DNA from: DATJLY01 sp035518375
Lineage (GTDB): Bacteria; Pseudomonadota; Alphaproteobacteria; ATCC43930; CGMCC-115725
NCBI GenBank assembly: GCA_035518375.1
Contig: DATIXQ010000068.1
Coordinates: 1 to 30,373, forward strand
DNA: 30,373 nucleotides
Direction: 5' to 3'
In this document: piece after piece, positions 24,620 to 30,373 of the stretch
Position numbering within the stretch: the stretch's first letter is position 1
How the letters are laid out: every line of letters begins with the position of its first letter
Made by a program: the position numbers and the translations under genes
The notes under the pieces: model-generated
What the model was told of the DNA's origin: nothing
The model's database searches: none
The model's input: the letters and a program-made list of their open reading frames with translations, nothing else

Positions 24620-26230
24620 ATGGATAGCAAACCCCGCCAACGCTCCGACATCGATCTCGACAAGTACCGCCTGCGGCGCTTCGTCGACCGGCTCGTCGAC
24701 ATGGGCGAGGTCGAAGTCCACGCGGAGCCCGTGCCGCTCACCAAGGTCAGCGAGATCATCGAGGCCACCGACAAGGCGGTGCTGTTCAAGCAGGCCGGAC
24801 CCGAGCGCATCGAACTGGCCGCCAAGACCGCGGGCAACCGCAGGCGTCTTGCCGCCGCGTTCGATGTCACCGAGGACAAGCTCTACGACGAATACTGGAA
24901 GCGCTTCGCGGCACCGCAGCCGATCGTCGAGATCCCTTCCGACGAAGCGCCGGTGCACGAGGTCGTGCTGACCGGCAAGGACATCGATCTCACCAAGCTG
25001 CCGTTCTATCCGCATCATGCCTATGACGGCAGTTGCTATCTGAGCTCGGCCATCGACTACACGATCGATCCCGCGACCGGCCGGCGCAATGTCGGCTGCC
25101 GGCGCCTGAGCCTCAGGAGCAAGACCGAGACCGGCACCAACGTGACGGCGCCGTCGGACCTTAAGCGCATCTATCAAGGCTGCGTCGCGCGCGGGGAGAA
25201 GCTGCCGATCACCTTCACGATCGGCACGCATCCCCTGGATTTCGTCGCCGCGACGACGCGCGTGCCGAACGACGAACTGGGTTTCGTCGCCGCCTTCCGC
25301 GGCGAGAAGGCCGCGGTCGTCAAAAGCGTGACGAACGATATTCTGGTTCCGGCCGACGCCGAGATCACGCTCGAGGGCTTTCTCGACGAGCGCGGCTATG
25401 TCGAGCCCGAGGGCCCATACGGTGAATACATGGGCTATTACGGCGCTATCCATCTCGACCCTGTGTTCCACTGCACCGCCATTACCATGCGGCGCGACGC
25501 GCTCCACCTGACGCTGCTGCACGGATCGGCCTTCGTGCTCGACCAGACCGACAGCGCCGTCATCAGCGCGATGCGCACCGAGGCCGAGGCGATGCGCATC
25601 CTCAAAGGGTGCGTGCGCGAACCCGTTTCAGCCTATCTGCGCTCGGTCTCGGGCGGCTCGAACACGCTGCGCGTCTCGATCAAGCAGCGTTCCTACGGCG
25701 AGGCGAAGGCGGCGATCGCCGCGCTCTTCGGCGGCATCATGCGGTTGAAACACATCTACGTCTTCGACGAGGACATCGACATCCGCAACGACCGCCAGGT
25801 CGAATGGGCGATGGGCACGCGCTTCCAGGCCGATCAGGACCTGATGGTGCTGCAAGGCATGGTCGGCATGACCATGGACCCGTCGCTGCAGGGGCGGCGC
25901 ACCGGCGCCAAGGCCGGGTTCGACTGCACGCGGCCGTTCGGGCGCGACGGCGAGATTCCGCTGACGCGCAGCGCGGCCAAGGTGTTCAAGGGCCCGGCAC
26001 GGTTCCAGACCGTGGAGCAGGCGCTCTCATCCTCGCCTATGTTCTATGCCGACATCGTCGAGTCGCTCGGCAGCCAGGACGGGCGCGAGGTCGCGACCGC
26101 GCTCGATCAGCTGCGCCAGAACGGCAAGCTCGGGCGCGATCGCGACGGGCGCTACTACATGGGCGCGTTCAAGGCGGGCGCCACCGGCATCGTCGGCCAG
26201 CTCTATCACGATCCGAACGAAGGGACGTGA
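24620..26230 (+). CDS. UbiD-family decarboxylase, copy 1
   Basis: The 536-residue member of the prenylated-FMN-dependent UbiD family reversibly decarboxylates aromatic or alpha,beta-unsaturated acids. The active-site glutamates fit Glu264 and Glu269 in EGPYGEYMGYYG, and the cofactor-side arginine cluster lies in NVGCRRLSLR (157-166). The C-terminal tail carries a small winged-helix-like region (YADIVESLGSQDGREVATALDQLRQNGKLGRDRDGRYYMG). No UbiX, which makes the cofactor, is in the window. GGAGG lies upstream of the ATG. It ends three bases before the convergent MFS gene and is closely related to the second UbiD at 27725. Confidence 0.95.
   Translation: MDSKPRQRSDIDLDKYRLRRFVDRLVDMGEVEVHAEPVPLTKVSEIIEATDKAVLFKQAGPERIELAAKTAGNRRRLAAAFDVTEDKLYDEYWKRFAAPQPIVEIPSDEAPVHEVVLTGKDIDLTKLPFYPHHAYDGSCYLSSAIDYTIDPATGRRNVGCRRLSLRSKTETGTNVTAPSDLKRIYQGCVARGEKLPITFTIGTHPLDFVAATTRVPNDELGFVAAFRGEKAAVVKSVTNDILVPADAEITLEGFLDERGYVEPEGPYGEYMGYYGAIHLDPVFHCTAITMRRDALHLTLLHGSAFVLDQTDSAVISAMRTEAEAMRILKGCVREPVSAYLRSVSGGSNTLRVSIKQRSYGEAKAAIAALFGGIMRLKHIYVFDEDIDIRNDRQVEWAMGTRFQADQDLMVLQGMVGMTMDPSLQGRRTGAKAGFDCTRPFGRDGEIPLTRSAAKVFKGPARFQTVEQALSSSPMFYADIVESLGSQDGREVATALDQLRQNGKLGRDRDGRYYMGAFKAGATGIVGQLYHDPNEGT
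24947..25006 (+). repeat. Direct repeat, copy 1 (in UbiD copy 1)
   Basis: This 60-base stretch matches 28055-28114 at 57 of 60 positions by hand count. It encodes the same peptide in both UbiD genes (APVHEVVLTGKDIDLTKLPF). It is a trace of gene duplication rather than a mobile repeat. Confidence 0.85.
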
Positions 26231-26233
26231 GGC

Positions 26234-27688
26234 TCAGTCTGCCGTGGCCGGCAGCGGCGCGGCTCGCGCGGCGTCGATGCGCATGAAGCGGAACATGAAG
26301 ATCCCCGCGAGCCCGAACGGGACCCAGCACGAGTAATAGACCGTCGTCACCGCATGCGCGACGGCGGCGGGGTCGGACGCATCGCCAAGCCCCGCAGCGT
26401 TGGCGATGACGCCGGCGATCGCCGCGCCGAACGCGGTGCCGAGCGAGCGCACCGAGGCGAGCGACGCCGCCACCGTGCGCTGCTCGCCCTCGGCCGCCAC
26501 TGCCATGGTACGCGCGACGAGATGCACGTTGTAGATGCCGACGCCGAAGCCCATGAAGAACGCTCCAAGCGTCAGCAACTCGAGCTGCGGCGAAAGCGCG
26601 AGCAATGTGACGGCGACGAGCGCCGCAAAGGCCAGGACCGGGCCCGTCCATAGCGCCACGCGCTCCTGCGCGCCCGACCAGCCCGAGACGGCGAACGCGC
26701 CCACGGTCCAGCCGAACGAAATCGTGATGGTAACGAAATTGACGAACACCGGCGAGACGCCGTGCACGACCTGCAGCAGCAGCGGCAGGAACAGCGTCAC
26801 CGAGGTCTGCGTCATCGCGTGAAGCGACAGGATCCACAGCGAGAGACCGATCGGCGCGGTGAGCGACAAAGCACGGGAGGGAAAGATCTTGTTGGAGGCA
26901 TTGCGGTCGAGGCGGAACGCGACCGCGACAAGCGCCACCGCGGCGACGAGCAGGATTAAGCGCAGGACCGCATTCTCGACGGGCCCGATCGCCGCGACAG
27001 CGCCGACGCCCACGGCCAGCGTCGCAAGCCGCGCGAGCGGCAGGGGCGGCGCGCCCTGACGCTCGGCCTCCGTGTCGAGGCGCGCGGGCAGGCGGTAAAG
27101 CGCGAGCACGGCGAAGGCGACCATGAAGGGCGTCATCAGCCAGAACGAGCCGCGCCACCAGTGGATCGCGGCGAAGACGCCGCCGACGATCGGCCCGCCC
27201 AAGTGGCAGGCAGTGAAAGTGCCCTGGGCGATGGCGAGGATGCGCGTCCTGAGCCGCGTATCGAAAAGGCTCGTGATGAGCGCCATGCCGCCGCCCGCGA
27301 CGAGCCCGCCGGCCCAGCCCTGAACGCCGCGCGCGGCGATGAGGAGCCCCATGTCGGGCGCGAGCGCGCAGCCGATCGTGCCTGCGGCGAAGATGCCGGC
27401 GCCCATCGCATAGCCGTGGCGCGCGCCGAAGCGCGCCCACACCGCGCCCGTCGATGAAGCGCCGATGATCGAGCCGATCGTGTAGACCATCGACGCCCAC
27501 GTGTAATAAACGGCGCCGCCGATATCGGCGACGATCGTCGGCATGATGATGGCGATCACCAGGATCTGCGTCGCCTGGAGCGCGATGCCGCCGATGATGA
27601 GCGCGGAATAAAGTCCCCGTCCGTCGCGGAAGAGCTCGCTCCACGCGCCCTTCGCCTCGTCCACGCCATTGCCCGAATTATCATTCAT
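26234..27688 (-). CDS. MFS transporter (DHA2-like)
   Basis: The 484-residue membrane protein has twelve or more hydrophobic helices. A hydrophilic N-terminus precedes LIIGGIALQATQILVIAIIMPTIVADIGG, where the MPTI-like motif is typical of drug-proton antiporter relatives. GARHGYAMGAGIFAAGTIGCALAP and RGVQGWAGG also fit. The start at 27688 is chosen because it precedes the first hydrophilic MNDNSG stretch; the frame stays open far upstream only as antisense of the second UbiD. A second ATG at 27672 is possible, and no clear ribosome site is seen. It sits between the two UbiD genes on the opposite strand. The substrate is probably a carboxylate handled by the neighbouring enzymes (inference). 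Confidence 0.87.
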   Translation of the reverse strand: MNDNSGNGVDEAKGAWSELFRDGRGLYSALIIGGIALQATQILVIAIIMPTIVADIGGAVYYTWASMVYTIGSIIGASSTGAVWARFGARHGYAMGAGIFAAGTIGCALAPDMGLLIAARGVQGWAGGLVAGGGMALITSLFDTRLRTRILAIAQGTFTACHLGGPIVGGVFAAIHWWRGSFWLMTPFMVAFAVLALYRLPARLDTEAERQGAPPLPLARLATLAVGVGAVAAIGPVENAVLRLILLVAAVALVAVAFRLDRNASNKIFPSRALSLTAPIGLSLWILSLHAMTQTSVTLFLPLLLQVVHGVSPVFVNFVTITISFGWTVGAFAVSGWSGAQERVALWTGPVLAFAALVAVTLLALSPQLELLTLGAFFMGFGVGIYNVHLVARTMAVAAEGEQRTVAASLASVRSLGTAFGAAIAGVIANAAGLGDASDPAAVAHAVTTVYYSCWVPFGLAGIFMFRFMRIDAARAAPLPATAD

Positions 27689-27697
27689 TGCCAGAAT
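27669..27697 (+). promoter_or_regulatory. Candidate promoter of the second UbiD gene
   Basis: TTGCCC (27669-27674), a 17-base spacer and CAGAAT (27692-27697) precede the UbiD copy 2 start (27725) and overlap the MFS start codon. The match is moderate. If real, binding of RNA polymerase here would interfere with MFS translation start or transcription. Confidence 0.35.
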
Positions 27698-27724
27698 GCT
27701 TAAACCCGCAGGCGGAGGACGGCA

Positions 27725-29278
27725 ATGGACCAGCCAGTCGCGCAGAAGAGCACCACGTGGAACCCCGACAAATTCCGCTTGCGCCGGCTTGTCGAGCGCC
27801 TCGTCGACATGGGCGAGGTGCAGGTGCACGAGGAACCGGTAGCGCTCTCCGATCTGTCGCCGATCATCGAGGCGACGACGAAGGCGGTGCTGTTCAAGAA
27901 GGCCGGGCCTGAGCAGCACGAGCTCGCGGGCGCGGTCGCGGCGACGCGCACGCGCCTTGCCGCGGCGTTCGGCTCGGCGCCCGAGAAGATGCGCGAGGAA
28001 TATCAGCGCCGCATGGCAAGCCCGCAGAAGACCTTCGCCGTGCCGTCGAACGAGGCGCCCGTGCACGAGGTGGTGCTGACCGGCAAGGACATCGACCTCA
28101 CCAAGCTGCCGTTCCATGTGCAACACGAATATGACGGCGCGCCCTATATCTCGTCCGGCATTGATTTCACCGTCGATCCGACCACGGGGCGCAGCAATGT
28201 CGGTTGCCGCCGCCTCATGTTGCGCGGCAAGGACGTCGCGGGCTTCAATCTCACCGCGCCGTCGGACCTGCGCCAGATCTATCTGGGCTGCGTCGCGCGC
28301 GGCGAGAGGCTGCAGGCGAGCTTCACCATCGGCGCCCATCCGCTCGACATGATGGCGGCGGGCTCGCGTGGCACCGGGCAGGAGATCGAGGCGCTCGCCA
28401 TGTTCCGCGGCGAGCCGCTGCCGGTGGTGAAGTGCCTCACCAACGATCTCTATGTGCCGGCCGACGCCGAGATCGTGCTCGAAGGCTATGTCGACGAGCG
28501 CGGTTATATCGACAACGAGGGGCCCTACGGCGAGTACATGGGCTATTACGGGCCGATGCACGGCGACCCGCTGTTTCACGTGACAGCGATCACGCGGCGG
28601 CGCGACGTGCTTTATCAGACCGTGAAGCACGGCGTCGGCAAACACCTCTCCGAATGCGACGCAGCGCCGATGGGCAATCTCCAGACCGAGGCCAATGCCT
28701 GGCGGCTCTTGCGCCAGGCCGGGCTCGACCCCGTCGATGTGTGCGTGCCGCCGGGGCCGGGCGTGAGCGGGCACGTGCGCGTCGCACTCCGCAAGCGCCA
28801 CGAGGGCGACGCGCGGAAGGCGATCGCGACGCTCCTCGCGAACATCATGGTGGTGAAGCACGTCTTCGTCACCGACGAGGACGTCGACGTGCGGTCGAGC
28901 GTCGAGGTCGAATGGGCAATGTCGAGCCGCTTCCAGGCGGACCGCGACATCGTCGTTTTGAGCAACATGCAGCTGATGCCGATGGATCCGTCGGCGCCGT
29001 CGCGCGGGCTTGGCGCCAAGGCCGGCTTCGACCTCACCTTCCCCTATCCGCGCCCGAAGGCCGTGACCTCGCGCGTGCCGGAAGCACCGAAGATCGGCGG
29101 CCCAGCGCGGTTCCAGACCGTGCGCCATGCGCTCGAAGACGGTCCGATGCACTTCGCGCGCCTCATGTCGGTCTTGGGCAGCCGCGACGGGCGCGAGATC
29201 GTGCTCGAGATCGAGAAGCTGCGCGCGGAGGGCGTGCTCGAGCGCAACGACGACGGCGAGTACTATCTCAAGGGATAG
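27725..29278 (+). CDS. UbiD-family decarboxylase, copy 2
   Basis: The 517-residue UbiD paralogue carries the same features as copy 1: active-site Glu265 and Glu270 in EGPYGEYMGYYG, and NVGCRRLMLRGK (158-169). It ends with a similar helical tail (SRDGREIVLEIEKLRAEGVLERNDDGEYY). By eye the two align end to end over most of their length, with long identical stretches. It differs in the pocket-side segments (FHVQHEYDGAPYISSGIDF; VPPGPGVSGHVRVALRKRHEGDARKA), which suggests a different substrate or direction. The ribosome site is GGAGGA. It starts 36 bases from the divergent MFS start, so the intergenic region cannot hold two separate complete promoters. Confidence 0.95.
   Translation: MDQPVAQKSTTWNPDKFRLRRLVERLVDMGEVQVHEEPVALSDLSPIIEATTKAVLFKKAGPEQHELAGAVAATRTRLAAAFGSAPEKMREEYQRRMASPQKTFAVPSNEAPVHEVVLTGKDIDLTKLPFHVQHEYDGAPYISSGIDFTVDPTTGRSNVGCRRLMLRGKDVAGFNLTAPSDLRQIYLGCVARGERLQASFTIGAHPLDMMAAGSRGTGQEIEALAMFRGEPLPVVKCLTNDLYVPADAEIVLEGYVDERGYIDNEGPYGEYMGYYGPMHGDPLFHVTAITRRRDVLYQTVKHGVGKHLSECDAAPMGNLQTEANAWRLLRQAGLDPVDVCVPPGPGVSGHVRVALRKRHEGDARKAIATLLANIMVVKHVFVTDEDVDVRSSVEVEWAMSSRFQADRDIVVLSNMQLMPMDPSAPSRGLGAKAGFDLTFPYPRPKAVTSRVPEAPKIGGPARFQTVRHALEDGPMHFARLMSVLGSRDGREIVLEIEKLRAEGVLERNDDGEYYLKG
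28055..28114 (+). repeat. Direct repeat, copy 2 (in UbiD copy 2)
   Basis: This is the partner of 24947-25006, with 57 of 60 bases identical by hand count. Recombination between the two would delete about 3.1 kb including the MFS gene and leave one hybrid UbiD. Confidence 0.85.
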
Positions 29279-29282
29279 GTCC

Positions 29283-30167
29283 TCAGCCCTTCCCCTCCGG
29301 GAACACCTCGGCGCTCTTGCTGCGCGGGTCGCGGGTCGGCCACGTTCCGCGCTCGGCCGCGGCGAGGAACGACGCGACCGCGTCGTTGAAGGCGCCGGGT
29401 TCCTCGAGATTGACGAGATGGCCGGTGTTGGGCACGACCACGAGCCCCGCAGTCGGGATGGCGCGCTTCAGGAACACGTTCGCTTCGATGCACGGCTCGT
29501 CCTCGTCGCCGAGGAGAAGCAGCACCGGCATCTTAAGCGCCGCGAACTCCGGCTCGAAATCCCAGAGCGACGGGCGCGGCGCCTGGAAACGGCGCAAGGT
29601 CTTGGCCGACCCGATGTTGCTATGCTGGGCGAGCTGACTCGAAAACTCCGCCCAGCCGCGCCGGTCCTTGTTCTGGTATGGGATGCGCGTCGGGGTCGAG
29701 GCGAGCGTCACCGCCACGCGCTCCATCCCCTCGCGCTCGAGCCGCGCCGCCATTCCTTCGCTTTCGGCCTTGAAGCGCACTTGATGCTCGCGCGGCGCGC
29801 CTGAGCCGCAGCCGGCAACGACGAGCGCGCTCGCCATCGCCGCATGGCGCACGCCGAACTGCAGCGCCGAATAGGCGCCCATGCTGAGCCCCACGATGTG
29901 CGCCTTGGCGAGGCCCAGATGGCGCATCACCGCGGCGATGTTCTCGGCCTGTTGGCGATAATCATAAAGCCCTTCGTCCTCGGGCACGTCGGACGGCGGA
30001 TAGCCCACCGCGTTGAAGGCGATGCAGCGATAATCACGCGAGAAGCGCCGCATCTGGTGTTCCCACGAACGGTGGTCGCCGGCGAACTCGTGCGCGAACA
30101 CGACCGGATATCCTTTACCCGCCTCCTCGTAATAGAGCTTCACCGCCCCGCTCGCGGCATAGGGCAT
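29283..30167 (-). CDS. Alpha/beta hydrolase
   Basis: The 294-residue alpha/beta-hydrolase-fold protein has the oxyanion-hole segment HEFAGDHRSW (26-35), the nucleophile elbow GLSMG with Ser95, the probable acid Asp223 in GDEDEP and His250 in NTGHLVN. This full triad indicates an esterase, lactonase or C-C bond hydrolase such as those of aromatic meta-cleavage or enol-lactone pathways. The usual HGGPG-like motif is replaced by HEFAG, so an acid-amide or C-C hydrolase is possible. ATG 30167 follows GGGAGG by five bases. It is convergent with UbiD copy 2 (four-base gap) and divergent from the RidA-family gene. Confidence 0.9.
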   Translation of the reverse strand: MPYAASGAVKLYYEEAGKGYPVVFAHEFAGDHRSWEHQMRRFSRDYRCIAFNAVGYPPSDVPEDEGLYDYRQQAENIAAVMRHLGLAKAHIVGLSMGAYSALQFGVRHAAMASALVVAGCGSGAPREHQVRFKAESEGMAARLEREGMERVAVTLASTPTRIPYQNKDRRGWAEFSSQLAQHSNIGSAKTLRRFQAPRPSLWDFEPEFAALKMPVLLLLGDEDEPCIEANVFLKRAIPTAGLVVVPNTGHLVNLEEPGAFNDAVASFLAAAERGTWPTRDPRSKSAEVFPEGKG

Positions 30168-30222
30168 TCGTGCCTCCCTCGATCTTCGCGGCTATCATAC
30201 CGGGGAAACGAGGGAGACGAGC

Positions 30223-30373
30223 ATGGACAAAAAATTCGTCAATCCGCCCGAGCTCTACAAGCACCCGAGCTATTCGCGCGTCGTCACGGTCAAGGGGCCG
30301 TGCAAGTTCATCTTCATCGCCGGGCAGACCCCGTCCGACGAGAACTATCGCCCGGTCGCGAAGGGCGACCTGA
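30223..30373 (+). CDS. RidA/YjgF-family protein (5' part only)
   Basis: The first 50 codons of a RidA-family protein are visible (VTVKGPCKFIFIAGQTPSDENY). The IAGQTP segment matches the family strand and turn that line the subunit-interface pocket. RidA proteins deaminate reactive imine or enamine intermediates; relatives act in aromatic and amine catabolism. The window edge cuts it within the first half, so the diagnostic arginine is not visible. GAGGGAGACGAGC precedes the ATG. It is divergent from the alpha/beta hydrolase with a 55-base gap. Confidence 0.85.
   Translation, partial: MDKKFVNPPELYKHPSYSRVVTVKGPCKFIFIAGQTPSDENYRPVAKGDL

Noticed and set aside
23726..25522. A 598-codon minus-strand frame across the CmcJ-type gene and UbiD copy 1
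   Set aside because: It is antisense to two well-supported genes and lacks a ribosome site or domain.
26234..29152. Continuous 972-codon minus-strand frame across the MFS gene and UbiD copy 2
   Set aside because: Only the part from 27688 is a transporter. The upstream half is antisense to UbiD, so a fusion protein is not supported.

Overview
The window reads as a chromosomal segment of a GC-rich alphaproteobacterium. This rests on the strong G/C bias at third codon positions, the alphaproteobacterial look of tRNA-Thr(CGT), TypA, adenosine kinase and bactofilin, and the style of the catabolic genes (Form II CoxL-like oxidase, orphan NMT1-type binding protein, UbiD pairs, OFA transporter with a tiny partner protein). 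The genus cannot be told from the sequence. I see no insertion sequence, integrase, CRISPR array or transcription-factor gene. No intergenic gap exceeds about 235 bases.

Layout. (1) 1-3956 is a housekeeping block: a partial tRNA-Thr with a clear promoter, typA, an adenosine-kinase-like PfkB kinase, and a divergent bactofilin. (2) 12308-4136 (minus strand) is one tight, mostly overlapping six-gene operon: 2-oxoacid dehydrogenase E1-alpha, E1-beta, an NAD(P)-aldehyde dehydrogenase broken by one in-frame amber codon, the E2 acyltransferase, a YbfB/YjiJ-type MFS transporter and an orphan Form II CoxL/xanthine-dehydrogenase large subunit. No E3 and no CoxS/CoxM partners are present. (3) 12434-14817 (plus) holds a short MetE-type methionine synthase resembling MesD, an AadA-like nucleotidyltransferase and a glutathione S-transferase, in overlapping or abutting order. 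(4) 18226-14824 (minus) holds a 4,5-dihydroxyphthalate-decarboxylase-like protein, an exported ABC binding protein without its transporter, and a flavoprotein of the fumarate reductase/ketosteroid dehydrogenase class. (5) 18329-22060 (plus) holds a DadA-like oxidase, an ACMSD-type amidohydrolase/decarboxylase, a glyoxalase-II-like hydrolase and a methyltransferase. (6) 23542-22035 (minus) holds an OFA-family oxalate/formate-type transporter followed by a 40-residue single-helix protein. (7) 23750-29278 holds a CmcJ/NvfI-type oxygenase, UbiD, a reverse-strand MFS transporter and a second UbiD. (8) An alpha/beta hydrolase (minus) and the beginning of a RidA-family protein (plus) close the window.

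How it may fit together (inference): from about 4 kb on, the region looks like a catabolic cluster for organic or aromatic carboxylates. It holds two UbiD enzymes plus two further decarboxylase-like proteins of unrelated folds, three transporters, one binding protein, flavin and molybdenum oxidoreductases, a thiol/glutathione-linked detoxification pair and a 2-oxoacid dehydrogenase that could feed acyl-CoA to central metabolism. The substrate cannot be read from the sequence. The points most worth following are the amber codon in the aldehyde dehydrogenase, the hidden 40-residue gene beside the OFA transporter, the MesD-like enzyme without a visible MesX, and the CmcJ-UbiD-MFS-UbiD arrangement.
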